Of a stretch of DNA of 64,000 nucleotides, positions 16,288 through 25,897 are shown in pieces. Location of the stretch: positions 1 to 64,000 of the forward strand of contig JARGNG010000017.1 of assembly GCA_029213265.1 (NCBI GenBank), in the 5' to 3' direction. How positions within the stretch are numbered: the first letter of the stretch is position 1; the number at the start of each line of letters is the position of its first letter. Position numbers and translations under genes: made by a program. This DNA is from Verrucomicrobiales bacterium (GTDB lineage Bacteria; Verrucomicrobiota; Verrucomicrobiia; Verrucomicrobiales; DEV007). The notes below the pieces were generated by a model, which saw nothing but the letters and a program-made list of their open reading frames with translations, was not told the origin of the DNA and made no database searches.

Positions 16288-19038
16288 CTACTTTCCAGCG
16301 ACGAATTTCTGGTCGTCAGTGCTCAATTTCTCGAGATTAATGTCTATACTCTTTCCATCGAGTAGCTCGAGGGTAACGACTCCGTTCGCCGAACTTAGAA
16401 ATTTTGCTTCCACAGTAAACTTCCCGCTAGTCCAGACACGAATCGATTCGTCCAGCGCCATAGGCACGTCAGCTCTTGACTCCTGATCGCTTCTTCGGAA
16501 ACCGGGGTGACTGACGATCGTGTAAACCAAGTCGGCGATGCGGTGTTCATCTTGCTGGGATTGCATCAGGATTTCGTCGATGGCCTGCTCATCCGAAAAT
16601 TCCACGTGCCGACCGAGACCATAAGCGAGCAAGCCCTCGGTAATCGACCGCGCGAGAAGGCTTTTTTGCTCCAACAGCCCGGCACGGAATTCCTCAAGGT
16701 TACGAAACTCGCCCTTGTTAGGAAATGCGCCCTCGGCTCTCACCGGGATCTTCTCGCCTTCAACTTCGGCCTTTTTTCCGATGTTTCCGACTACCTCGAG
16801 ATCCCGCCATTGCCCGAGCAGGTCGAAGTTTTCCAATCCGAACCCAATCGGATCCAGCTTGCGGTGGCATGAGGAACACTGGGCCTTGCGCTGGTGCATC
16901 TCGATGATCTCCTTCACCGCCAGGGGCTTCTCGCTGGCGGAAGCGAGCTCGGGCACATTCGCCGGTGGAGAGGCGATTGTTTTGTGAAGGAACTTCTCCG
17001 CGACTAGGACTCCGCGAATGATAGGCGAAGAGCGCTCGCCGTTCGAGCCCATGGTGAGGAACGCCATCTGGCCGAGCAACCCGCCGCGTGGCGAGGAGGC
17101 AGGAAGGGTAACCTTCTGGAAGTCATTTTCTTCACTGGGAAAATTCAGGCCGTAGTGGTCGGCGAGCAGGGCGTTGACCACTACAAAATCCGAATCAACT
17201 AATTGATCAATCCCAAGGTTTTCAGCAATCATTGTGTCGAAGAAATGCTGGGTTTCGAGCCGGGCGGAAAGACGCAAGCCATCGTTGAATGTGGGATGCT
17301 GCTCGACGTCGATAGCGATGTCGTCGAAGCGTGTAAGGGTCGCCCATTGGCTCATGAAGCCCTCTGCCAGCGCCCATCGATTCGTGTGCGCAAGCATACG
17401 ATTAACCTGAGCACGGAGCACGTCAGCATCGTAGAGATGGCCTTCGGTTGCCGTTGTCAGTAGTTCAACGTCCGGCATTCGACTCCAGAGAAAATGGGAC
17501 AACCGGTTGGCGAATTCGATCTGAGTCAGGTTTTCCTCTTCAGAGCTTTCCTCAAGCTGGTAGAGAAATCCCGGTGAGCTCAGGATCATGGCCAGAGCGG
17601 GAACCAGCGCTTCGCTGGCCGTGCTGCCGTGTTCACGAGTCATGAGGTAGACGGCGTGAACTTTTTCAAGAAACTCGGGCGCAGGCGTTTGCTCCCGAAA
17701 GGCGCGTTTGGCGAAGTCGCTCAGTAGCCGTTTTGCCGTCTCGTTTGACGGATTTTCCGTCAGGTGTTCCCGGTGAAGTAGTTCGAAGAAGGAAACTTCA
17801 CCGTAAAATGGCCCTTCTATTTCAACGCGATCCAACCATACCGCAGCCTGCGGTCCTTTCGAACCCACCGCCTTCGCATAACGCTGAAATACCCGGACAC
17901 CCGGACCTCCTGTCCGATTCTCGGAAATATTGAGTGAAGCCTTTTCCAAGTCAGAGTTGGGACGAAAGTTCAACGCAGTGGCGCCTGGAGTCTCTGGTGT
18001 GCCGGTAATCCTGAGATGCCCGATCGCAAGCCCATTGGCTTTCAGTTCCACAAAATGACGAATAGACGGTTGCGTGCCGTTCACTCCTCCCACCACCTCG
18101 ATTCGATAGGAGCCTCGCGGATCGAATTTGTAATTCAGTACCGGCGTCACCCCGATGCGAAAAAATTCTTCATCTAGGTAGGCGCCAGTATCGATCTGTG
18201 GTTGTTCGAGATATCTCTTTTTGCCGCCAGCCATGAGATCATAGCGCTGAATAAAAAGCCGTCTTCCTGCGTCATCATTGAATCCAAGAGCCTCGTTACT
18301 ATCCCCCGCGGCGATCCGTTTCATCTTCTCGTCATAGACCTTGAGGGCCTTCCTCATGCGATCGTTCTGCGGCTCCAATTCGAAGCGTTCCGTTGTGCTA
18401 TCCAGCCGAGGCTGTTCAGACCAGTGCATTGCAGTCTTAAGAATCTTCTCCGCCGCCTTAAAATATCCTTCGAAGTGAAACGAGGAGAACTGCTGGCTCA
18501 GTCCGATCGTGTCGAACCCTTCACCAATGTCGTTCGGCGGGATAAGCTCGTCCGGAACGCGCAGCCCGAAAAGGTCTTCCATCGTGTTGCGATACTCCCG
18601 CCGGTTAATTCGCCGCAGGAAAACCTCACCTCCGGTTTCCGAAAACCTCTGCTTCGCCTCCAATAGAGAGGATGTCAGATGATCGAGAACCGGCTCCAAT
18701 TCGGCTTGAGACGGCTTCGGCTCATCCTCCGGCGGCATCTCACCGAGATTGAGCGCGTCGAGCACCTCCTGCCAATGAATCGCCACGCCGCTGTTCGAAA
18801 TTTCGAGGCTTAGTGTATCAAGGCGAAAATCGGCCTTCTGCTTGTCAGGTCCGTGACACTTCGTGCAGTTGTTTCCGATGAAGCCGGAGAGTATTTTAGA
18901 GTTGAGTTGGACTGCGGTCGATTCCGGCGCAGCAGCAGCGAACTCGACTGCCAAAAGCAGAGGCAAACCTTTGATTGTGAGGCCGACCAGGGTCAGGAAA
19001 CAGGAACGGAGCAAGGGCCGGAAGCGGTGCGACGTCAT
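16288..19038 (-). CDS. DUF1592-family secreted heme-c protein
   Basis: 916 residues. The N-terminal signal/anchor is followed by a cytochrome-c-like motif C58-T-K-C-H, then the ordered planctomycete domains PSD3 (DUF1587), PSD5/PSD4 (DUF1595/DUF1592), PSCyt3 (DUF1588, with a second CSSCH near residue 720 followed by RKLDPIGFGLENFD) and PSD2 (DUF1585). The tail, about 860-916 (VWTSGKFTVEAKF...), looks like an SHD1 domain absent from its sister protein at 20357-22822. The protein should carry heme c and act outside the cytoplasm; its substrate is unknown. DUF1552 genes lie on both sides, making alternating DUF1592/DUF1552 pairs. Confidence 0.9.
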   Translation of the reverse strand: MTSHRFRPLLRSCFLTLVGLTIKGLPLLLAVEFAAAAPESTAVQLNSKILSGFIGNNCTKCHGPDKQKADFRLDTLSLEISNSGVAIHWQEVLDALNLGEMPPEDEPKPSQAELEPVLDHLTSSLLEAKQRFSETGGEVFLRRINRREYRNTMEDLFGLRVPDELIPPNDIGEGFDTIGLSQQFSSFHFEGYFKAAEKILKTAMHWSEQPRLDSTTERFELEPQNDRMRKALKVYDEKMKRIAAGDSNEALGFNDDAGRRLFIQRYDLMAGGKKRYLEQPQIDTGAYLDEEFFRIGVTPVLNYKFDPRGSYRIEVVGGVNGTQPSIRHFVELKANGLAIGHLRITGTPETPGATALNFRPNSDLEKASLNISENRTGGPGVRVFQRYAKAVGSKGPQAAVWLDRVEIEGPFYGEVSFFELLHREHLTENPSNETAKRLLSDFAKRAFREQTPAPEFLEKVHAVYLMTREHGSTASEALVPALAMILSSPGFLYQLEESSEEENLTQIEFANRLSHFLWSRMPDVELLTTATEGHLYDADVLRAQVNRMLAHTNRWALAEGFMSQWATLTRFDDIAIDVEQHPTFNDGLRLSARLETQHFFDTMIAENLGIDQLVDSDFVVVNALLADHYGLNFPSEENDFQKVTLPASSPRGGLLGQMAFLTMGSNGERSSPIIRGVLVAEKFLHKTIASPPANVPELASASEKPLAVKEIIEMHQRKAQCSSCHRKLDPIGFGLENFDLLGQWRDLEVVGNIGKKAEVEGEKIPVRAEGAFPNKGEFRNLEEFRAGLLEQKSLLARSITEGLLAYGLGRHVEFSDEQAIDEILMQSQQDEHRIADLVYTIVSHPGFRRSDQESRADVPMALDESIRVWTSGKFTVEAKFLSSANGVVTLELLDGKSIDINLEKLSTDDQKFVAGK

Positions 19039-19072
19039 ATACGCTCTGTAAAAAGTGGTTTAAGTCGACGAG

Positions 19073-20344
19073 CTACACGAGGATCTGCGAAACCGTGCTG
19101 GAGCTGTGACTGAACTTATCAATTGGCACTCCGCTTTGCTGGAGGAGAGTCAGCCAGACCTTGGCGAGATGCGTGTCCTGCGGAAGCATAATGCTCTCAC
19201 CGAGACGAAGGTTCTTGATACCGCCGCCCGATAGGAAAACCGGGAACCCTTTGATGCCGTGAGTAGAGCGAATATTGGTTCCATAACTCACGAGACAACT
19301 GTCGTAGAGACTACTGCCATCGAGGTCTTTCTTCTCCTTCAACCGGTCGAGCAAATAGCCAAACAGTTCCATGCATTTTTTGTCGCGGAGGCCGGCATTG
19401 AGCTCTCTCTCCTCGGAGATGTTATAATGAGACAAGGCATGAACCGGGATGGTGATTCCCATGCTGCTGAGAACGGACTGCGATGGCATCATGTAAGATG
19501 ACACGCGCGTCTGGTCAGATTGGAAGGCGAGAGCAATCATATCAAACATAAGTTTGACCTCCGCCTCTCCGTCGACTTCCTCAGGGTGATTATATGGAGC
19601 CTTTGGCTTGGGTGTGCTTGCCCAGTCGAGCTGCTTTTTCAAACCTTCTTCTACCTGTCGGATCGTCTGATAGTATTCATCGAGCTTTTCCAAATCGGTC
19701 TTGGCAATTTGGAAGCTCATCGATTTGGCATTCACTCTCAAGCTATCGAGCACGCTGGAGTTCGTTTGAATTCGTCTCTTCACCTGCTCCGTAGATTCTT
19801 TCGCAGAAAAAAGTTTTTCGTAGAGTTCCAACGATGTATTGATCCCGGGAACCGGACTTCCTTTCTTATCCCAGGACATCGACAGACATCGACTCCCGTG
19901 GCCTTCTTTTTCATCCGTGCTCAGGGTGAGATGGGAATATCTGGTGCTCTGACACAGGTGACCGGCGGCAACCTGATCACACGAAACGGTGTTCTTCATC
20001 GTCCGGGGATTGTCGTAAGCGGCACTGGTAAGAAACGTTAAACTCCCATTGTGCGGATTGGTCGTCCCATCGTTAATCAGATTGCCCAACAGCGTGATGT
20101 CGTCCTGATGCTTGCTGAGTGGTGAGAGTCCATCGGTTAAGCCAATCTCGGAAAACCGGCCGCCTTCCTTCGGGTAGAAAGAAGGCAGAAAGCCATAACC
20201 CTGGCCGAGAAACACCATTCGCATAAGCCCGTTTGTTTGCGCGGCGCCGGTGGCTGCGAAGGTCTCCAGATAAGGAAGGGCGAGACAGGCACTGGCAGAT
20301 CGCAGAAAGGAGCGGCGTGAATTTAAATTGGTTAGAATGCTCAT
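19073..20344 (-). CDS. DUF1552 (HXXSHH family) exported protein, first copy
   Basis: 423 residues. The N-terminal SRRSFLRSASACLALPYL is a Tat-type signal. Body motifs are those of DUF1552: FLGQGYGFLPSFYP, LLGNLINDGTTNPHNGSLTF, V-H-A-L-S-H-Y (HXXSHH variant), SYGTNIRSTHGIKGFP and VWLTLLQQSGVP. It is colinear with the protein at 14947-16227, so the two are paralogues from a pair duplication. It begins 12 bp after the stop of the upstream DUF1592 gene. Function unknown. Confidence 0.9.
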   Translation of the reverse strand: MSILTNLNSRRSFLRSASACLALPYLETFAATGAAQTNGLMRMVFLGQGYGFLPSFYPKEGGRFSEIGLTDGLSPLSKHQDDITLLGNLINDGTTNPHNGSLTFLTSAAYDNPRTMKNTVSCDQVAAGHLCQSTRYSHLTLSTDEKEGHGSRCLSMSWDKKGSPVPGINTSLELYEKLFSAKESTEQVKRRIQTNSSVLDSLRVNAKSMSFQIAKTDLEKLDEYYQTIRQVEEGLKKQLDWASTPKPKAPYNHPEEVDGEAEVKLMFDMIALAFQSDQTRVSSYMMPSQSVLSSMGITIPVHALSHYNISEERELNAGLRDKKCMELFGYLLDRLKEKKDLDGSSLYDSCLVSYGTNIRSTHGIKGFPVFLSGGGIKNLRLGESIMLPQDTHLAKVWLTLLQQSGVPIDKFSHSSSTVSQILV

Positions 20345-20356
20345 TTTTTCCGTGGG

Positions 20357-22822
20357 TTATTTGGTAGCGAAAGTTCGTGATGTCATCACCGTGAAAATCA
20401 TCTCTTTAAGTGGGTAATCCTGAGATTTTAGATCACTCAGCTTTTTCTGGATCTCGGCATCGTCGACAAATTCGATATCGCGCCCAATGCCGTAGGAAAG
20501 CAGTGATTCGTAGAGAGAAAGGGCCAGCCTGTCTCTGTTTTTCAACAGCACCTGCTGAAGCCCTTCGAAGTCTTCAAACGGCTGATCTTTCAGGTAACCA
20601 CTCGCATCAACGGCAACTTTCTCCAGAGCTGGCTTCGCTTTTGCGCCTTTCTTTTTCTTCGTCTTTTTGTCGCTGTCATCGCCGCCGAGAACTTCTTCCG
20701 TTCGCCAGTTCCCAAGATAATCAAAGTTCTCAAGACCGTATCCAATAGGGTCAATCTTGTCATGGCATGAGGCGCACTGAGCTACGTTCTGGTGCCGATC
20801 AACCAACTGTTTTACGGTTAGTTTTTGCCCTTTGGGGTTTTCGACTGCGGGCACATTCGGTGGCGGTGGCGGCGGGGCGTCATTAAGAAATTTCTCCCTG
20901 ATGAGGGTTCCACGTATCGTGGGTGAAGTTCGCGCGCCTGATGAGCCGGTGATCAGAAAGGCAGCCTGTGTCAGCATGCCTCCCCGGGGACTGGATTCCG
21001 GTAAGGTGACCTTTTCGAATCCCTCTGCGAGATCGGTTTTGAGACCGTAATACTGAGCCAGCTTTTCATCGACTACCACAAAATCTGAATCGATCAGATG
21101 ATTCAGTGAGTGATTTTCACGAACCAGCACTTTGAAGAATTCACTGATCTCCTGTCGAGCCGAGGTTTCAAATCCATTTCTGATCAACTTGACCGGCAAG
21201 TCGATTTCATCGAAGCGATTGATATCCGCCCACTGATTGATGAAGTCAGTTAAAAATACATCGGCCTTGTTGGATCCTAACATTCTTTCAAACTGAGACC
21301 TGACAGCATCGTCGTCATATAATCCGTTGGACGCTGCGAGATCGTAGAGTTCCCGATCCGGAGGGGTGCCCCATAGAAAGTAGGCCATCCGAATCGCAAA
21401 TTCCTGTTGGCTTAAGATACGTCTCGTTCCGTCATTCTTTTCTTTGAGATATAAGAATGCCGGAGCCGTTACGACGGCGGTTAGAGGCTCAACCAGTGAT
21501 GCTGCCGCGTCTTTGCCTGCCGCTATTTCGAGCCGATAAACTTTAACCAATTCTGCGATGTATTCATCACTCACGCCCTGATAACGAAAGGCCCGTTCCG
21601 TAAACCGTTTCAGCATCGCTGCGATTTCGTCGTCACTGGCATCGCTGTTCAGGGCCTCGCGGCTGACCACTTTTTCAAAGAAGGTGGGCTTGTTCTGCTT
21701 GTCTTCGAATGGTCCTGACAAAGCGACACTGTCATAGACTTCATTTTTCCGGCCTTCGACTTCGATCGTAATTTCAGAGTCAAAGATACTAGTGCTAAAG
21801 GTGAGTTCGGTTGACGTCTTGGATTGCCCCGGCTCGAAATTCACCGCGCCGACACTCTTCCCGTTGACGCTGACTTCCACATCACCCTCCAACGCTTCGA
21901 GAGCGACGATCTTCAGTTCATAGGAACTACGGGGTCTCGATTCGACAGTGTAACGAAAACTGCCGGAGACACCCTTTTTTCCCTTCGTCTTCTCATAGTT
22001 GGCAATCGGCTTCACGCTGCGCTTGTCGTAGCGAGCAATGAACAACTTGGCCTGGCCTTCGTCGGCGACTTTGGGATCCACTTTGACGATTTCGGAAAAC
22101 GGAGCTCCTGCTTCGATCAACGCCTTCACCTTGATCATTTTCTCATACGCCGCTTTGGCTGCCTCCGCGGGAACGATTTCAGGATCGTGCCGCAAGGTCG
22201 TTGGCTTGGGAAGAGGCGACGCGATCGCCAGAAGGTTTTTCCCGATGACCTCTTTGCCCGCTTTGTAAAAATTCTCGTACTGCTTAAGTGAGAAAAACTG
22301 ATCGGCACCGATCGTATCAAATTCACCGCTGACATCATCCGGCAAAAGCGTCCTCGGTAGCTCAATACCGAAAAGGTCTTCCATGCTGCCGAGGTATTCT
22401 CTTTTCGTAAGATGACGCATCGAAATCTTTCCACCAGTCGCCGCAAGCCGCTTATGAGCCGAAGTGATGTTATCGGTGATGGCGCCGATGAAAAAGGTAA
22501 GTTCTTCTGTTGGCGGCTGAGTTTCGTCTTCCGGCGGCATTTCGTTGGTGTTCAGGACATCGAGGATGTCCTGCCACTCTGTCACCGCTGAGTGTTCCTT
22601 GATTTGGAAATCAAGCTGATCGAGACGTATGTCACCTTTCTGTTTATCTTCACCGTGGCATTTGACGCAGTGCGTTTCGAGGAAACTGGACAGAGCCGCG
22701 GTGTCGAGTGGTCCTGCAGTGGAATCCGGTGCAGCAATTGCGGGCCTCGCGAAAAGAGTGAGAACGCCAACTGCGACTGCCGGAATATTTAGGGAAGTGA
22801 GTCTCATTACGTAATTACTCAT
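20357..22822 (-). CDS. DUF1592-family secreted heme-c protein, first copy
   Basis: About 821 residues from the ATG at 22822. The signal peptide (to about residue 30) is followed by C52-V-K-C-H, then DUF1587, DUF1595/1592, PSCyt3 with CASCHDKIDPIGYGLENFD, and DUF1585. A Lys-rich insert (KKTKKKKGAKAKPA) precedes the last domain. The ATG overlaps the stop of the FecR-like gene (ATGAGTAA), indicating translational coupling; an alternative ATG is at 22807. The frame extends further upstream without a signal peptide, so that longer start was rejected. Predicted exported heme-c protein, partner of the DUF1552 protein next to it. Confidence 0.9.
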   Translation of the reverse strand: MSNYVMRLTSLNIPAVAVGVLTLFARPAIAAPDSTAGPLDTAALSSFLETHCVKCHGEDKQKGDIRLDQLDFQIKEHSAVTEWQDILDVLNTNEMPPEDETQPPTEELTFFIGAITDNITSAHKRLAATGGKISMRHLTKREYLGSMEDLFGIELPRTLLPDDVSGEFDTIGADQFFSLKQYENFYKAGKEVIGKNLLAIASPLPKPTTLRHDPEIVPAEAAKAAYEKMIKVKALIEAGAPFSEIVKVDPKVADEGQAKLFIARYDKRSVKPIANYEKTKGKKGVSGSFRYTVESRPRSSYELKIVALEALEGDVEVSVNGKSVGAVNFEPGQSKTSTELTFSTSIFDSEITIEVEGRKNEVYDSVALSGPFEDKQNKPTFFEKVVSREALNSDASDDEIAAMLKRFTERAFRYQGVSDEYIAELVKVYRLEIAAGKDAAASLVEPLTAVVTAPAFLYLKEKNDGTRRILSQQEFAIRMAYFLWGTPPDRELYDLAASNGLYDDDAVRSQFERMLGSNKADVFLTDFINQWADINRFDEIDLPVKLIRNGFETSARQEISEFFKVLVRENHSLNHLIDSDFVVVDEKLAQYYGLKTDLAEGFEKVTLPESSPRGGMLTQAAFLITGSSGARTSPTIRGTLIREKFLNDAPPPPPPNVPAVENPKGQKLTVKQLVDRHQNVAQCASCHDKIDPIGYGLENFDYLGNWRTEEVLGGDDSDKKTKKKKGAKAKPALEKVAVDASGYLKDQPFEDFEGLQQVLLKNRDRLALSLYESLLSYGIGRDIEFVDDAEIQKKLSDLKSQDYPLKEMIFTVMTSRTFATK

Positions 22823-24311
22823 TTTCAGTCGCCAATTCCTCAGTCGCAAAAACATCGATTTCTCCGTAAAAAGTACTCCTTTTCGTATGGAGTAGGAGAT
22901 ACCGATATTTGCCGATGTCGCCATTGGCCGCCTGGATCGAGCACGCCTGTTGCGCAGGACGGTCGAGCTTTTCATTCACCTGAAAAAAGCGATCACTGTT
23001 GACTCTCGCAATGCGCTCCCATCCAGCCTTCTTTGGCGATGGTGAGAGGCTAGGCGCCTCATCTCCGGCATAACCGAAAAGGGTAAACATTTGCTGGGCA
23101 CGATTTCGGTGACCTTCGATCAGATTGTGTTGGTGCCAGGAATAAGTGTTCACTTTTGAAATCGAAATCGCATGCCCGAGATCGATGACAAAACTCCCAC
23201 TCTCTCGCCCGGTGAAGAAAGCCGATTGTTGAGGAGCATCCTGCCGATCCTGGCCCGTTCCATCCAGCAAAACACTGGCAGGACCACTCTCAGAGCCGTC
23301 TGCCCTGAGAGCTCCCTGCGCAACCTGGATCGAGGCAACGCCCTGAGAGGTGTCTGCATAGTCGTTTCGACTGGGCGACGAAATAGTGGGAAAGAGAAAG
23401 GCTGCTGTTTCATCACCCGACTCGATGCGTGTCATGATCTTGTGTTCTCCCGGTTCAATGTAGAGTGTTTCTCCCTGCTTGAGACGATTAGGATCGCCGC
23501 CGTCGAGGACCACATCGACCTCACCGTCGGTGACCTGCAGCCGACTGAGTCCGTCCGGAGAAACCGTAGCGGTAAAGGCAGTGCTAATATCCACGAAAGT
23601 CGAAGAGGGCGTCTCCACCGTGAACCCTTTTGACTCCGGAGTCTCTGCTTCAAGGTCCACTTCGCCAAGAGTCAGGAACACACGATTGTTAGTGCGTGCC
23701 TCTACGATGGCCGGCCCGATGAGATTCATCCGTGCACCGGTCTCAAAAAGGACCTCAGCAAATCCCGAGGACAACTCAATTCGCTGCCCGATATGAATAA
23801 CATCTCCCGACTCGACGCTCGCCTCTGAGTCAACCCATCGGCAATTATTCAACTCACCAAAGCGGGCAATAGCCGGTTCTCCTGCAGCGTCGTCCCACGA
23901 TCCTTGCCACCATCCAATTCCGATCGCGAGGAATACTCCAACCAGCAAAGCTCCGGCAAGAGATGCTGCCATTGTTGGAAAGCTCCGGGCCACATTCGCT
24001 TCAGCCACCGAAGGACCGGTCGCCTCTCCCGAGCCTGCCTGTTCCATGACCCGATCAACAAAAGCTGGCCCGGTAGTTTCGGCAGCGAAGGTGGCAGCCA
24101 GCCCGGCAACAAAGTGCTCTGCGCTGTGCCTCTCGGATTCAAATTGCTCTAGGCGAGCGTCCATCATTAGCTGCTCCAACAACATCTCAGTGTAGACTGG
24201 GTCTGCCTTCAGCAGGGTGGCGAATTCACTGCCACTCTCATTGCTCATACTCCCCTCGATATACTCGCTGAGCAATTCATCGAACCGTTGGTTTGTTATT
24301 TCGTCAGGCAT
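22815..24311 (-). CDS. FecR-like anti-sigma/regulator membrane protein
   Basis: 498 residues. The cytoplasmic N-terminus (1-110) is rich in acidic residues and begins with a short helical region (RFDELLSEYIEGS) like other PVC FecR proteins. One membrane helix lies at about 112-136. A periplasmic FecR beta domain (about 165-290) contains HIGQRIELSSGFAEVLFETGA and VETPSSTFVDISTAF. The C-terminal part (about 320-490) resembles a discoidin-like beta-sandwich that may sense carbohydrate. Its ATG overlaps the stop of the ECF sigma gene by 8 bases, the classic arrangement of a sigma factor with its membrane regulator. It should hold or release that sigma factor according to an extracytoplasmic signal; this is inferred from context. 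Confidence 0.85.
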   Translation of the reverse strand: MPDEITNQRFDELLSEYIEGSMSNESGSEFATLLKADPVYTEMLLEQLMMDARLEQFESERHSAEHFVAGLAATFAAETTGPAFVDRVMEQAGSGEATGPSVAEANVARSFPTMAASLAGALLVGVFLAIGIGWWQGSWDDAAGEPAIARFGELNNCRWVDSEASVESGDVIHIGQRIELSSGFAEVLFETGARMNLIGPAIVEARTNNRVFLTLGEVDLEAETPESKGFTVETPSSTFVDISTAFTATVSPDGLSRLQVTDGEVDVVLDGGDPNRLKQGETLYIEPGEHKIMTRIESGDETAAFLFPTISSPSRNDYADTSQGVASIQVAQGALRADGSESGPASVLLDGTGQDRQDAPQQSAFFTGRESGSFVIDLGHAISISKVNTYSWHQHNLIEGHRNRAQQMFTLFGYAGDEAPSLSPSPKKAGWERIARVNSDRFFQVNEKLDRPAQQACSIQAANGDIGKYRYLLLHTKRSTFYGEIDVFATEELATENE

Positions 24312-24834
24312 TAGGCAATCTTTCTTCGATGCATATTTTGAGTTGGCGCCGAATTCGCATCAGCGTGAGCCTCACAGCATTGGCCGACATTTCGAATTTG
24401 TCGGCCAGAATGGTGGAGTTCCATTCGTCAAAGTAGCGTCCCGTGATTAGCAGTCGGCAATTTTCCGGAAGGCTAGCAATACAGTCCCGCAAGGCCCGAA
24501 ATTCCCCCTCCTCAAAATGTTTCGCTGCCTGATCCGCCTCAAGAACAGCCATCAGGTGCTGCGTTACTTCGTCGTTCAAAATTCGCCCGCGACGAGCACT
24601 CTTCCGGGATTCATTCCGAACTTCGTTCAAAGCGATCCCGCGGAGCCATTTCCCAAAATCGCGAGCACGGTCGAATCGGTCGAGTTCACGGTAAGCGATC
24701 ATAAAAGTCTCCTGAGCGAGATCATCGACCGAATCCTGATTTACACCCAGCATGCGAAGGAACCCACGCAGTGGCGCTTGATGCTCATGCACGAAATCGT
24801 AGAATTCGGCATGTTTCTGGTATTCGCTTTTCAA
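24304..24834 (-). CDS. ECF RNA polymerase sigma factor
   Basis: 176 residues. Region 2 (about 15-85) has LRGFLRMLGVNQDSVDDLAQETFMIAYRELDRFD and KWLRGIALNEVRNE; region 4 (about 115-170) has SLPENCRLLITGRYFDEW followed by a helix-turn-helix, MSANAVRLTLMRIRRQL. It directs transcription of a small set of genes, probably those in this island. It heads the minus-strand block and overlaps the FecR-like gene. Its own upstream region carries a promoter-like pair of boxes that recurs in front of the STN-like gene 10 kb away, suggesting autoregulation. The type belongs to the large PVC-specific ECF groups; I cannot name the group. Confidence 0.92.
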   Translation of the reverse strand: MKSEYQKHAEFYDFVHEHQAPLRGFLRMLGVNQDSVDDLAQETFMIAYRELDRFDRARDFGKWLRGIALNEVRNESRKSARRGRILNDEVTQHLMAVLEADQAAKHFEEGEFRALRDCIASLPENCRLLITGRYFDEWNSTILADKFEMSANAVRLTLMRIRRQLKICIEERLPNA

Positions 24835-24866
24835 ATCAAACAGGAAGCTTTCTCTCTTTGCATACT

Positions 24867-24904
24867 AACTCGTCACAACTGTTTGAAGTGTTTCACAGTT
24901 TTTT
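24867..24904 (-). promoter_or_regulatory. Predicted autoregulatory ECF promoter
   Basis: On the minus strand: an A/T tract, AAAAAACTG, TGAAACAC (24888-24895), 13 bases, GACGAGTT (24867-24874), then about 33 bases to the sigma factor ATG at 24834. The same two 8-base boxes at the same spacing occur at 14862-14890. Position just ahead of the sigma gene fits autoregulation. Based on conservation between two copies only. Confidence 0.65.
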
Positions 24905-24909
24905 ATTTT

Positions 24910-25640
24910 TATAGGATATCAGAAACACCTTTCGTCCCGACAGCAACTCTCTGATAGGAATCGAATTCCATCAAAACTGAACAGAGCTTCTACCACAGCG
25001 AATTGAGCAGTGGAACCCGCGCCGCGAATTGGCACTGCATGGAATAGTGCGGAAAAGGTAACGATGCCTACGACATGAAAAAGGTACCCCATCAGTTCGC
25101 AAACGTCACCGAAGAAGCTGCGTTGCTTAAAAGACTCGGACATCGTCCACCAAATGAATGAGGAAGGCTCAATGTAAGCCCTACCCCGCCGCCCAATTCA
25201 AGCAAATCACGAACAAGCGGTAGCGATTTACGATTTGCCCAATGACTGTTGCCATTCCTATTTCTCGCAACTGCAGCAGACTGAGCCAATTATTCTATCA
25301 ACTTTGCTTTCCAGCGATGAACCATCATCATCCAGCCTCACTGTGATACTCGTATCGAGCAACAAAGCTCGATTTGCTCTCAATCAACGGCCTTATTATT
25401 CTTTTCAGAATTGTTGTTTCCATGAAACAAGCACCTCCTGCAGGACTGGGCTTGGCTTCATTGCAAAACTTGGCTGAGAGTCAAAAGGATGCATCATCCC
25501 CCACAATCTCAAATTTTGGAATGACCTGCTTTCAATGAAACTCCAGTCACATCCGAGCCAGTGCCCCTAGATACGGAGAAAAACCGCGTTCCAGACTGAC
25601 CTATAATTGCCCTAGGCTCTCAATTTCCACGAGCTAGAAA
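24910..25640. other. Gene-poor stretch between sigma factor and tRNA
   Basis: About 730 bases without a gene I can support. Only short frames (60-80 codons) with no recognisable motif occur on either strand. This is where an integrase would normally lie in a tRNA-borne element, and none is visible, even as a clear fragment. No CRISPR-like or tandem repeat was seen. Confidence 0.6.
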
Positions 25641-25664
25641 ATCCGTAACTCGTTGAACATAAGG

Positions 25665-25737
<73 letters not shown>

Positions 25738-25897
25738 TTTTTGGAATGCTGAGATTACGCGCACTTCGAGTCCGTGGCAAGTAGGGAGGAAAAGGCACGC
25801 CGGGGAGTTTTTGGTAGAATTTTCACTTTATGTCTTTCAGCATCTCCGGTGTCTTTCTCGGCTTGACGATTTTGTTACAATCTGGTTTTCTACTATC

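Noticed and set aside
24910..25640. Possible integrase beside the tRNA
   Set aside because: I looked for R-H-R-Y type motifs and recombinase-like frames on both strands; only short frames with no similarity were seen.
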